Assembly (NCBI GenBank): GCA_950295325.1
Contig: OX485803.1
Location: 61,335,554-61,399,553 of the forward strand
Reading direction: 5' to 3'
DNA: 64,000 nucleotides
Source: Polytrichum commune
Lineage: Eukaryota; Streptophyta; Polytrichopsida; Polytrichales; Polytrichaceae
Both the position numbers and the translations under genes were made by a program. Below, piece after piece: positions 33,475-45,551 of the stretch. Position 1 is the first letter of the stretch. Each line of letters begins with the position of its first letter. The notes beneath the pieces are model-generated. The model ran no database searches and was not told the DNA's origin. It was given only the letters and a program-made list of their open reading frames with translations.

Positions 33475-36400
33475 CTAGTTCACACAAATAAAGTGGGCAT
33501 CTGCATTCTCGTCGGTGCAGAACAGGCATGGGTGTTGCTTGAAGCCTTGCTTGGCCAGAGTTTCTCGGATCTGCATGACAAGGTCCCGGTTTGAGATAGG
33601 ACCCTCAGTGCGGGCAAGCACCGTTTGCAAGGCGTTGCTGAAGGCTCCATAGGATTTGGAGTGATCACCAGCAGGTGTGGCATCAGCGGAGGTCTCCTTT
33701 GACTCACAGCCACTCAGTAAGATGCCAGCATCTGCGCGCACACGGTGGCTTTCAGAGGGCCTCACCCCACTAAATGCTGCTTGCACTGCAGGAAGGCCAC
33801 CTCCGGAGGTGGCAGGAGCGGTATACGAGGCAGCTTGCTCTGGGTTCTCTGAATCGAGTTTTGACTTCAAGTACTGACCAGCCATGCTTGACACCATGCC
33901 CATGACTCCACCGCCTGCGCTGGCACTCTGGAAAGAACAAAACAGGAAATGAACTATTACGATTACATACAGGATTATTCCAAGCTTCCACAGTTTTCCC
34001 AGAGCCATCAGGTCCCAAACTGTGGATCCTACTTTGAATAATGATGCCACTGTTTAGTGGTACAACTGTCCACAACCCTTGCAGGTTCTTCAAGTAGTCA
34101 CTGGGTTTAGGATATATCAAACTTTCCTTGTCCACCTCCTGGATTTATCATCACCAAGCGAAAGAGTGAACAGGAAAAATAATGCAGCAAGGGAGAGATA
34201 TTCTGCTGAACAATAAAATGTCCTCCGGTACAGAATGTATGAGGGAAGACTACAACTGTGGATTCTGTTTTGAACAATGATGCCACTATTTAGGGGCACA
34301 TCTGTCCACAGCCTAGGATAATCCAATACCCACAACCCTTGCAGGTTCTTTAAGTAGTCACAGGGTTCAGGATATATCATATTTTGCTTGTCCTCCTAAT
34401 TTTCTCATCACCAAGCGAGAAAGTGCAGAGGCAAAATAATGCAGCAAGGGATAGATGTTTCTGCTGGACAATAAAATGTTGTCCGAGGTAGAATGTATGT
34501 GGAGGACTACAAACTGGGCACAAATATTTCTTAAGATAACTCAAGCCATGCAGTGGGAAGTATGAGAGTACAGAAGCTGCGCACCTGAAGTTGGGTAAGA
34601 ATTACATTCACAAACTGCTTCACTTTTGGGCTGGCATCATCACCAAACATGTCGAAGATGGTCGTTCGGATGTTGCCCACCTGCACCTTGTGGCCTGTTC
34701 GTTGACTCAGAATCTCTGCCAGTGTGTCTATGTCCAGGTTCTTATTCTTCAGTTGCTGCCCCGTCTCCTGCAGGTATTGTGACTCAAAATCAATCGTTTG
34801 TGTGTCAGAGGGAGGTTCTTCTGGCATTGGTTCCGCTTTCTGGCCATGGTTCTTGAGGTGCGCCTTGGCTTTAGAAAGAAATCCACGGAATCCAGATTTC
34901 TTCTCTGTTGGCTCATCTTCCCCATCCAAGACATCAATGCCTTTGCCAATCATTCCCATAAGTCCACCTCCACTAGCAGCAGCTCCCACATTTGAGGGAA
35001 GACTGTTATACTGAATTACACTGTTTCCAATTTGCTCTTTTGTAGAGTCAATGAGACCACCACTGTGGCACGAATCCGACAGGAAGGTAAAAGTCACTCC
35101 TACTGGGATCTTGTTCACCAACTCTCTGAAATCATCATCTGTTCACACATTCATCACCATAGCCACTGAACTATTATTTTGTATCCTACAAGGTGCACAA
35201 CCGTGAGGTGATTACAATGAGCTGACGGTACTACATTCGTTTTCAGTGGAGATGTAATCTTCTTGTATCTCTCTTCATGTTGAGGGCTACCTCGATGTAA
35301 ACAGAATGGCCAAGAATGCCATCAGGATCGTGCAAACTTTCAGGCACAGAGTGGCCAACTCCAGGTGCATATTTGAGGCTCATCGCTTATTGACATACCA
35401 ATAAGCCAGGAAAAAGACCACTAAGACAGAAAAAGAACAACTCCTCTACTTGAAACAAGTTGTCTGGTTCTGTGAAGAAAGTATAGAACTGATGTTGTGA
35501 GATAATATGTGAATGAATTTGTACCCTGTAACTAATTTCCATAATCACCTCCTACATAAACTTAGAACAATAGAGGGCACTCGAAATGTTTGAGGAAGCG
35601 AACCTGTCAAGAGGTTCATGTCAGTGGGCACAATGGCTTCATCCACACCAGTGTCATCAGCCTCGCCTGATTCCGCAGGCACCTAACGCAACCAAGTGGC
35701 AAGATTCAGTAAGATTGTGTACAGCAGTTTGCACATATTGCATGACCATCAATAACAGACTGAAATCCAGTTGGCAACATGTCTCAGCTCCAGATGATAA
35801 AGCGAGTGGAGCTTCAGGGTTCACCTCACAAAAGTTTAATAGAGGAATTTGAACCAGCACAACAAAAACCTAACTTTCTCAACTTTGATACGAGTTCACC
35901 CAAAATAAAATGCACCCCCCAGCTTCGCATAGATTGAGCAACAGTGCGTATATTAGATAAAACAAAGTGTGGTTACACAAATGCCTTGCCTTCAAATAAA
36001 GACAGACACAAAGACAATCGAGCATGGAATACTCAAAAGAATTGAGATATTATATTGTAGAAGATAGTTTCAAAGACAGGTTGGGTCCAAACACATACAA
36101 TGCCAACTTAAAATAATTCCCAGCATTTCTACATGGCATACATCCTAAAGTACTTTGACCATAAAGTAAGGCTACAGGGTATACTTTAAGAGGATTTTCT
36201 AACTATCTGTAGTGACACTCAGGTTACATTTGTTTTGCTCAGATGTGAGGGTGTGAAGCTTTTGGAACATTATAATGATGTAAGTTCAATCTATGTGAGT
36301 CCCACATCCAGTGTCAACATGGCTGCTATTCAAGCATGTCCAACAGTGGTGCTATTCCCAGGAGGGTTTCGGTACCTCCAAGATTATGCAAGGTGGGGAT

Positions 36401-36855
36401 TTCAAATTTTATAATCTTAGATTACAGTTTCAGTTTAGAAAGTCATGTGCTTTGCAAATGAAGGCGAAGTCCTTGTCTTTATTAAAATACTAGTTTTCAC
36501 ACGCATATCAACAATGAACATTATAGAAATAATTTACAGTAAACTTCAATGGATAAGGTACGGGACATGGAGATTTCGGATAGGATACCTGTGTGCCGTG
36601 CCCACTGTAATGGAACACCAGGACATCTCCCGGCTGTGTACCCTCGATGAGCTTGGCCAGAGAGTTCCGAATGTTGACTCCAGTGGGTTTGGGCTTGGTT
36701 GGATCACTGTCCAGCATCACCAGAATGTCTTCCTCCATGAACCCAAAACGTTGAACGAGCAGGTCGTGCATTCGACGGACATCATTGGCACAGCCATGCA
36801 GCTCGCATTTGGTTCCTGGGTAGTTGCACCCCACTAGAAGTGCCCGCTTTGCCAT
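33475..36855 (-). CDS. Type II metacaspase
   Basis: Four coding exons on the minus strand: 36,855-36,589, 35,682-35,604, 35,138-34,585 and 33,927-33,475. All three introns are GT-AG and phases agree (0, 1, 0), giving about 450 aa. The p20 part starts [20 protein letters not shown]; the catalytic His is in HYSGHGTQ (residue 86, end of exon 1) and the catalytic Cys in SDSCHSGGL (residue 139). A long charged linker separates it from p10, which has [22 protein letters not shown] and a [11 protein letters not shown] tail. A long p20-p10 linker and no N-terminal prodomain define type II. These are Ca2+-dependent Arg/Lys-specific cysteine proteases of the cytosol, acting in stress and wound responses and cell death. 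The gene looks intact. Confidence 0.93.
34018..34520 (-). repeat. Tandem duplication in the last metacaspase intron
   Basis: Two diverged copies of about 235-260 bp. ATGATGCCACT is at 34,041 and 34,277, GCAGGTTCTT at 34,081 and 34,341, and AATGCAGCAAGGG at 34,181 and 34,438. An indel of about 24 bp separates the copies. It lies entirely within intron 33,928-34,584 and leaves both splice sites alone. Confidence 0.8.
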
Positions 36856-38140
36856 ATCAAATATAATCTGCACAAAAATCAAACATAAAAATTGGATTCG
36901 ATTTACCATAATGTAATTAGCACCTGGGATTCAACTCAATGTCATCTGTCCATGGCCTTCAACAGCATGGTTGCTACTGATCACCGCAACAATCTCCACT
37001 TGCACACCTAACATCCTCTAAAGAGCTCCAAAGTTCAAGTCAACATAACACGTACAACAAGACGTGGCAACAAGGACAACATTCTCAAAGACTCTTCAAC
37101 TAGGACAGTGCTGAATGCATTGCCCCCTCTGTTCCACACACTGCTTTAGATGTTGCATTGGCACCGCTGTTACTTATAATGCTACATTTGTTACATCGGC
37201 CCCTCTATGTCTTATGATGTCACATGTGTTACATTGGGCGCCTCTGCTTCCACATGTTGCTACCTGATTTGGCTAATATTCTGAAATGCCTCACTCGATA
37301 GAGATAATTTCTTATGATAAAATTTCCACAGCCTGGAAGTGGCTACCTGCTTACCTTCGGTAGCTTCGTTCAATAACGAGACCGTCAAGGCAATTAAGAA
37401 ATAGAAGCAATCCAAAAATAAAAGGCAAATGCGCCAAAGAAGCACTAACTCACCCTAACACAAGATTCACCCGATCCTCTGCACCTCTGGATCTTAAAGC
37501 AAAAACAAAATTAACATCCAATACACCAAGATCTCAATGTGAGACATCTCTACTAATCACTCAAAGAAAGAGAAAGATTAAAATGCCAACAAACAATCAA
37601 ACTTCGCAAGCTGGCAGGAAACGCCATTGACAGGGAGATGGTTAAGAAACAGAAAATGCGGCACAAAAGCACCACTGCTCCGGAGAAGAAGGGGAGCGAA
37701 TTGCCCCTTAGATTGCACACTACCCCGAAGCCACCTGTAGATCTACAAGCATCAAACACAAAATTTGGGTGTGCTGGATAGCCTGTATCGTGAGTAGGGA
37801 CTCAACTTACCTGCTTTGGCGCTTCTTCAGCTCAAACACGATGGAAGCAAGAGTATCAGTGGAACTCAGAATTGCGACATGGACTGTGCAGTGAAGCCAT
37901 ACCTGAGTGCAGAAACTGATGCGTTTGGAATTGGGAAATGGGAATGGGAGCCTGAGTGGCCTAGGAGAGTGTTAAGATGCTGCGTTGGCCAGTGCGAGGC
38001 TAGCTGAGCAATGAGTTGGAAAGGCACCAGTGACCCGGTCTTCCCTGCCGATGCCGTCCTTCAAAGATCTCTCTCTCTCTCTCTCCGTTCTCTCCGTTCT
38101 CTCCGTCCTACTTCACATAAATTACACCGTTCAATATGAG
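36856..38140 (-). promoter_or_regulatory. Metacaspase 5' UTR intron, non-coding exon and promoter region
   Basis: A 3' splice site (TTTTGTGCAG) ends at 36,868, 12 bp before the ATG. A matching 5' site (AAAGCAG then GTAAGTTGAG) is at 37,811/37,810, so a 943-bp intron lies in the 5' UTR. The non-coding exon continues upstream for an unknown distance. A GA-repeat on the sense strand (38,071-38,105) is common in plant core promoters and leaders. No clear TATA box was found. Confidence 0.6.
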
Positions 38141-38214
38141 GACGGCACCGACATGCCACTTTCATCGCCAACCCCTCCGGAAACGCTTCGTTTACATTTT
38201 ACCAGGGCCACTTC

Positions 38215-38703
38215 ACACACGAGCCAAGAGCCGTGACCATGGAATTGTGAGAACCCAAAAGGAAGTGTCCAAAGGCCGTCCCAAGACACCTCCAAAATCA
38301 TGTAGTGTGGTCACGGACTCTCAAGTGTAGTGTGAAGTCATATGTGACCGCGCCCTCAACCAAATGCTACTTCAATGAATGTCTATTCATGCGGTTCCTC
38401 ACACATGATAAAATAGGAATAAATCAACAGTTGTGAGCATTCGGAGTGCCATGGTCTCCCGTTTTTTTTGTTAGACCTACCTCCAAGAGATGGTTTTTGA
38501 AAATAGTCCAAATAACCATGAAATGTAATCCATTTGATGTCATGTAGGAATCCATATAAACTTTACAACATCTTGCATTCACATACTCCGTTGGTCCCTC
38601 AAGCATAGTGTGAAGCGAACTTGGACCGGCTCTACCTTTTCCACCAATGAGAGTGCTTGAAGTGTAATGGTCATGGGCTCTCGGTCTTGTGTGTGAAGTG
38701 GCC
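38215..38703 (+). mobile_element. PIF/Harbinger-like MITE, copy 3
   Basis: The left end GGGCCACTTCACACACGAG is complete; the right end stops at GTGGCC, one base short, where copy 4 follows after only four bases. It is about 489 bp and closely similar to copies 1, 2 and 5. It lies within about 150 bp of the probable metacaspase promoter. Confidence 0.8.
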
Positions 38704-38707
38704 ATGA

Positions 38708-39203
38708 GGGCCCCATGACTATTGCACTTCAAGCACTCACGTTGGTGGAAAAGGCGTAGCCCATCCGAGTTCACTTCACATTCTCCTATTGGGGCCTTAC
38801 TACACTTGAGGGACCAACGGAGTAAGTGAATGCAAGATGGATGTAAAGTCTACATGGATTCCTACATAGCATCAAATGGATCATGTTCATGGTCACTTGC
38901 ACTATTCTCAAAAACTACTTCTTGAAGGTGGGCCTGACACAAAACCAAGAGAACATGGCACTTCAAAAATCTGACAACCGTTGATTTATTATATATTCTA
39001 TCATGTGTGAGGACCCCACATGAATAGAAATTCATCAAAATTGCATTTGGTTGAGGGCATGGTCACATATGATTTCACACTACACTTGAGGGCCCATGAC
39101 CACACCACATGATTTGGAAGTGTAATGGGAAAACCTTTGGATACTTCTTTTGGGCTCTCACAATTTCATGGTCACGACTCTTGGCTCATGTGTGAAATGG
39201 CCC
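38708..39203 (-). mobile_element. PIF/Harbinger-like MITE, copy 4, inverted to copy 3
   Basis: The family sequence in the reverse orientation, flanked by TGA on both sides (38,705-38,707 and 39,204-39,206). It is more diverged than copy 3 and its left TIR (GGGCCCCATGAC) has lost about 28 bp. The two copies form a palindrome of about 1 kb. Confidence 0.75.
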
Positions 39204-39220
39204 TGAAATTGATATTCGCT

Positions 39221-39600
39221 CCACTAAATATCGTATTTCATGTCACCGATGCTATTTGTCTTGCTCAATACTAATTGTAAACCGCCCATGTAGTGTCACC
39301 AACACTAAATGTAAACCTTGCATTATATGTCATTCCTTGTAAAAGAAAATTGGGCATTCTAGATTTCCAATTTTGGAATAACTGTCATTCATCAAGTGAT
39401 CTTTCATCTAAGTTTGAATCATCCAAGACAATATTACATTAAATACAATTGTCAGGATGCAGAATATACCAAGATTTGTTTCAATTATTTGAATTTGGGT
39501 AAACTAAATTAAGTTAGGATGACAGTGCTTGTAAACTTAGTTATAAGAAAAGTTAGCACAGTGACATAAAATACCATATGACACTGTATCCAATATTTTA
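39221..39600 (+). mobile_element. MITE family 2, copy c
   Basis: Begins CCACTAAATATCG and carries the CACCAACACTAAATG, GTCATTCCTTGTAA and AATACCATATGACACT blocks of copies a and b. The right end is diverged. It contains about 50 bp near 39,440-39,520 that is absent from the other copies. Confidence 0.65.
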
Positions 39601-41694
39601 TGTATTAGGGTAAGGTAGTGTGTGTCAGTCGGCTTTTCATGCTCGCCACCTTCTACCAAATAGATTTCCACAACAAAAATTGTATATCTACCATGAAGCA
39701 TCAACATAAATCATATTCAAAATTAGATCTCTCCTTGTTTAGTTATGGTTATTGGAAGTGCATGTTTGTTGTTGTTGTTGTTGTTGTTGTTGTTACACGT
39801 GCCCTCCCAATTGTGTTCGTTATTGAGTGTGGAGTAGTTAGGAAAGTTTGAAAATGTAGTCCAATCTCTTTTAAACACGTGGCATCTTTATGGTGTTTGG
39901 TTTTTTGATCCTCATCAAACCACACAACAATCAATTAGAGGGGTCCGATTAAGAAAAACAACCGATTAACACCCACATTCCTTGGTTTGGGGCTTGAAAG
40001 GTTACCTTTTCCAACTAGCTCACTTGTCCAAGGATATGAAACACACAATTAAGTAGTACGAGATGATGAGAGAATCAAAATTGAGGTTGTAGCCACATTC
40101 CTCATAATGCTTGGAGCTCATATGAAAATTTTAACAATAATTGTTGAATTCAAGATTATTGGGATGTAATTAATAAGCATTTAAGTTTGTAATACATGTC
40201 ATAAAAGCTAATATAATTATTTTTCTGAAGTCAACCATCAAATGAATTATAAGATCGTATGTCCACTTGTTGTTGGGTTTTTTTATGTACCAACATAAGC
40301 TGATATAAAAAAACACTCATGCTATAAAACATGGTGACATTGTCATACAAGTTAATATAGGTGTTGTATATATTTAGAGGGTCTTCTATATATGTAAATA
40401 ACTACAAGTTATAATTTTGTGTAGAATATGTATGCGTTGTACGGCAAAGTTCAAATCCATACCTCTTTTGTGCACTCACATATACTCATACATGTTTAGT
40501 ATAGTTCATCCCCGGGAAATGATAAGTAATGTGGGCCCACACCAAATCCCTAGTTTAACATCAATGTGGGCCATAATAATTGCTTTTTTAGAATGTTCTA
40601 TTATGTGTAAGGTGTTGGTAAGATGTCTTTATGAAGTTTATGGGAAGACCCATGCCTTGGCCCCACATTATATTCAACATGACTAGACAATTAGAGGAGC
40701 CTACATTGCTTGATTTCATGTCGATTTTCCACCTATACTAATAGATCACTTAGTGTAGCTTGAAGCTTAACCCTTTATTGCACTAGAGTTTGTGCCTTGT
40801 AAACTTAAAGTTATGGACCAACCTTAATGTTGATCGATTTCAAGCCTTCTATCATATTATTCATTTAAATGATGGTTTCTCAAATTAGGAGTATTTTCTT
40901 AAGTGAGTACCCCTGACATTTGGTGGGAAAGTGATACTATATTAGCAACACATGATTAACCTTGGACTCAAACCCTTGTTGTAAACCTTTAGGTCCAACT
41001 TTTTGTTGTTAGTCAATACGAGTGTCATACTTTGAAGTTTCTTTGGTCTTGGACCCTAGTGTAGTTCCCCCCCTTAGCGTGGATTGCCTTTTGGAATTAC
41101 ACTATGCTCCACCTTTTATTAATGGTGTGATTTGTTTCACAAATGTAATACAAACAGTTTGGTACTTGTTTGGTGGAAATACAAATAGATAGATAGATAG
41201 ATAGATAGATAGAACACCATGTCTTTGTAAATAGTCATTCACACTAACTACTACACATTCACTGGAGTTGTCCACTCATATTTCTCTTAAGTTCAAAACC
41301 ATATGCTTTGTGTGTGCACTTGTTTGTTTTTGTTTGTTTTGGTTCTTTTAAGCTTCACTAGGCCATACTACAACAAGCATACATAATTGGGTTTATTTTA
41401 TTTATTTTAGAACAAAAACTTGAAAAAGGGTGAAAAGAACCAATGAACCAACGTGGTTTGGCGGGGTAATGCCAACTCCGCATCAAATATCACGTACACA
41501 ACCTATGATATTGCTAACAAATCAACCACGGTAGCTCCTCCATTGTGACCTAACTCCAATTTTTTGATTAAAACCTGCACAATATCTTCAACTTTAAATT
41601 TGGACAAAATAAGCAATAGTTGAATGATATTCTTCATTATGCAACGTGCTACCAACATGCAAATACCCATAAAACCAAAAGAATCCATGGTTTA
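39601..41694. other. AT-rich spacer with two microsatellites
   Basis: A (GTT)n array of ten units at about 39,765-39,794 and a (GATA)n array at about 41,185-41,213. No gene or TE protein is recognisable in the rest. Confidence 0.5.
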
Positions 41695-42295
41695 GGGCCA
41701 CTTCACACACAAGGTTGAAGGCCCTTGACCATGGCAATGTAAGAGCTCTCATTGGTTGAAAAGGCGGAGACCGTCCAAGTTCACTTCACACTAGGAGGTG
41801 AAGGCCTAAAGGCCCAAAGAAAAGTTTGTGGATGAAAAGTCTACATGGAGTCCTACATGGCTGGTTGTGGATAAGGGTGCATGGTCTACCGGAATTTGTG
41901 TCAGACCCACCTCCAAGAGGTGGGCTTGACGCAAATTCCGGGAGACCATAATATTTTTTATAATTTTTCCAGTATGACAAATTTCAGGATAGACTGCATG
42001 GCAGATTTCAGAACAGATTCCAAGACAAATTCTAGGACAGACAAACACCACCAAGTAATTATCTTAAATTGATAAACTTGGAGACGTATTATATTAAACC
42101 AAATCCTCCCCTCTTTTTCCGCCAACAAAATATGCAATGGTCCCGCAACATGGTTCATTCTCACTTCACAGTATGCTTGAGGGCCCAAGACTACATAAAA
42201 TGCCTTTCCCACACTCATGGTACGGCCTTTGGATGAGAGTCAAGGGTCCTCACCATTACAACGTCACGGCTCTTGGCTCATGTGTGAAGTGGCCC
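41695..42295 (-). mobile_element. PIF/Harbinger-like MITE, copy 6 (diverged subfamily)
   Basis: GGGCCACTTCACACA and its inverse at the ends, flanked by TTA on both sides (41,692-41,694 and 42,296-42,298). At about 601 bp it is longer than the other copies. The interior contains its own short inverted repeat (CGGAATTTGTGTCAGACCC against GACGCAAATTCCG, with a CCACCTC/GAGGTGG stem). The perfect TTA duplication supports the superfamily assignment. Confidence 0.85.
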
Positions 42296-42320
42296 TTATA
42301 TCAAGATATGTGGCCACTTA

Positions 42321-42679
42321 GAGCATCCTCAGTCGGACATGGTGTTCTCCCGGCAACAGTAATTGCCGGGATTAGGGTGCCCGGGGTTCGGGCCAACGGC
42401 CTCGCTACCCGTCCCGTTATGGAGCGGGTCCCGTCAAAAGTACTCCCGCTCTCGGCACTTTTTTCGAGTTTGCAGTGAGAATTTGTCCTCCCGCTACTGT
42501 ACTGGCAGAGGCCACCATGGCATGAGGAGGAGCGAAGCTTGTGTAGAAGCTTGTGTGCCGGGGGCGCTTGCCGGGCGCAGGGCTGGACCCCCCTCCCGCC
42601 TCTTCCTCCCTCCCATTCGCCGGGCTCCCTGCAAACTTTGATGCCGGGAGTGAGTACCTTGTGTGGGCTGAGGATGCTC
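42321..42679. mobile_element. GC-rich MITE with TTA duplication
   Basis: It starts GAGCATCCTCAGTC and ends in the near inverse GGGCTGAGGATGCTC, flanked by TTA (42,318-42,320 and 42,680-42,682). It is about 359 bp, much richer in G and C than its surroundings, with several CCGGG-type blocks. A GAGCATC-like terminus with TTA fits Tourist/PIF MITEs. It sits only 25 bp from the previous MITE. Chance ORFs on both strands are not convincing. Confidence 0.8.
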
Positions 42680-42826
42680 TTACATATCATTTAGGTTAGC
42701 AAAGATGTTGTGGTTGTTAATGCTCAAAGTTAGGTTCTGGCTAAAATTGAAACCACAATATGGCAACTTAAGGTGGATTGTATTAAAGGAGACTATGACA
42801 GACTTTACCAACGCTTAACAACAGTA

Positions 42827-43313
42827 GGGCCACTTCACACATGAGCCAAGAGCCATGACCATGAAATTGTGAGAGCCCACAGAAAGTGTCCAAAGGCCAC
42901 CCCAAGACACTTCCAAAATCATCATGATTTCTAAGTGTAGTGTGAAGTCATATGTGACCGGACCCTCAACCAAATGTTATTTCAAAGAATTTCTATTCAT
43001 GCGGGCCCTCACACATGATCAAATAAAATAAATCAATAGTTGTGAGCATTCGGAGTGCCATGGTCTCCCGGTTTTGTATTAGACCTACCTCCAAGAGATG
43101 GTTTTTGAAAATAGTCCAAATGATCATGAAATATAATCCATTTGATGTCATGTAGGAATCCATATAGACTTTGCATGCATCTTGCATTCACAGACTTTGT
43201 TGGTCCCTCAAGTGTAGTGTGAAGCGAACTTGGACCGGCTCTACCTTTTCCACCAATGAGAGTGCCTGAAGTGTAATGGTCACGGGCTCTCAGTCTCATG
43301 TGTGAAGTGACCC
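42827..43313 (+). mobile_element. PIF/Harbinger-like MITE, copy 5
   Basis: GGGCCACTTCACACATGAG on the left; GTGAAGTGACCC on the right (one change). About 487 bp, the same family and orientation as copies 1-3. Flanks are GTA and TTA, so the duplication is imperfect. Confidence 0.8.
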
Positions 43314-45062
43314 TTAATCCTATCAACACTAGTTTTCCTGCATACCAGGGTTTTGGGGGTTTACGGGTACCCCCAAACCCTAAACCCTATCTAATTAAGG
43401 CCCTTCACAAATAATGTGCGTGACACTATATACCATGAACGCTGTAGTAGTTGTATTATCACAAACTTGGAATGTAACCTAAATTAAAATTTAACTCCTA
43501 TTTTAAAGTTTCAAGGTGAAAATCAAGTTTATAGGGCTGGAATTTTATGGCTTTGACTTTGTAAGCCCAACAGGTATTGACCTGGCATGTGCCTATTGTT
43601 TTGATTCTAATTGTAGACCTAGTTGTCCTTGGCTTTTGATGTTACAAGTTGAATCCACCTAGAACGCCCAATATGGGATGCATGTATCCAAACATGGTCT
43701 TCAACAAATTCATAAAACATTTGAGTGTATGGTTTAGTATAATAATTCAATAACTACATCGTTTTTAGTGTCACATGCATAATAGCGTCATTTACCCTAT
43801 TTTGAGGCGTATGATAGGTTACACTAATGATCAACAACGTAATCATTAGTATCTATTATCACCTCTGACACTAGGCGTTCAAGTGTGCTTATTGATATCT
43901 TGGCATGGGTATGTTCAATAATGTCAAAAGATGTATGCAAATCTCACACGATAGTCTACAACTTGACGAAAAGTGTACACAAATGACACTTGACATTAGT
44001 AAGCTCAATAATAAGTTCCCCTTGCATACTAAAACGCAAAACTATCATCTCAAGTATCTCAACGTGCTATGCTAAATGTCATAAAGTATAGGATTTATTT
44101 TTAATTAATTTTTTGGTTTCATACGTTACTTATGTTGACGAATAGTATTATATTGACAATTAGCGGACATGACACTTTGAGACCTCTAGGACTACAAAAA
44201 CCCAAGGCCAATATTTTGTAAAAATTAAAATTTGTAAACATGAAATATTATAATTACTTAAAATTGCATGTTTGTCACAATATATTTTTAGAAATTAATC
44301 GTATCTTTCATTATGAGAGTCGACACCGTCCAACTAAGACAATATAATCTACTTTGATTCACCATTTTTCGAATGAAAGCTTGTCAAAATATCAAATGAT
44401 ATGTAGAGTAGAGGTGGCCATAACCAATTATTTAAGAGATTATGCACCAAATTCAGAGAAGTATAAGGCGGTGCAAATTTTTTCATGTGTAGGAAGATAG
44501 AAATCAAGAGGACTACAAATTTGTTGATAATTATATCCCTTAAACCAAAAATTGGCCCAAACATATTACCAATGTCTGGAGTACGCTATAACCGCTCATT
44601 CCTCCTCACTTTAACACTCAAAACCATGACATGTGTCATAGCACTATTGATTCCAGCCAACCTGTTCGAAATTATGGTACCCTATAAATTGCCGGTGGGG
44701 TCCTGGTCTGGAATAGGCGCCTCTAGTATATATATGTGTCTTTCTATATACTCTACATAGACATGTATTATGCAGTCAGTTATTACAGAATGCATAGAGT
44801 ATCCAGCAACGATGGAATCCAATGATGGAGAAGAATAACGTGAATGACCTGACATGCCTCCCAATTGGAACATTGTGACTTGGATTTAACCCAAAGGAAT
44901 AAAGGCAGATGGAAGCGCCACGTCAACACGTCAAGGATGGACCTAGCTACCACCACATGCCACGTGTCAGTAGAGGGCAAACAGTGGGAGACCTATTCTC
45001 ACAGAAGGGGCCAGGTGGCATGGGTCCCACATGAAGACCTGGTCCACTTGGCACTCCATAAT
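43314..45062. other. Unassigned spacer
   Basis: AT-rich. Short chance ORFs only. A two-unit AAACCCT stretch near 43,374 is too short to be an interstitial telomere array. Confidence 0.4.
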
Positions 45063-45551
45063 GGCCCCTTTTACACTCAAGCTTGAGGGCCCTTGACCCG
45101 TGATATACAAATCATGTGATTGGTCGAGAAGCTGGAGATGGTCCAAGTTCACTTTACACCATACCTCATGGGCATGAGAGACCAGAGGAATTAGAATGGA
45201 TGAAATATTTACTTGACGTCCTATTGCCAACAAGTGGACAATGTGTCATAATATACTAAATAATTCATTGGGTCCATATAAAAGAGATGGGTCTAATGCA
45301 AAACTAGGGGCATGGCAAGCAATTCAATTGCCATTGGCTCTGAGAAATTAGTTGATTGCCATCATGGGGTCCTATACTACCTTTTGTTTTGGAGTTTTCA
45401 TAAAATATGTGGTAGTCCCTCAACATGGTCCACTTTCACTTTACACTAAGCTTGAGGGTCCATTAATTATAATTGGATTTATCTTTGAATGATCTAAAGG
45501 GCCCTCAAATTTTCATGGACATGGGTTTTGGTCGGTGTGTAAAGGGGCCCC
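45063..45551. mobile_element. Diverged PIF-like MITE, copy 7
   Basis: The ends GGCCCCTTTTACAC and GTGTAAAGGGGCCC are inverted repeats. The interior keeps the family's layout (CTTGAGGGCCCTTGACC, TGGTCCAAGTTCACTTTACAC, and the inverse order near 45,430). Sequence is well diverged from copies 1-5. No clear target duplication. Confidence 0.55.

Noticed and set aside
42301-42690. ORFs of 92-129 codons on both strands
   Set aside because: They coincide with the GC-rich MITE and look like composition artefacts.
43365-43392. Possible interstitial telomeric repeat (AAACCCT)
   Set aside because: Only about two units; too short to separate from chance.
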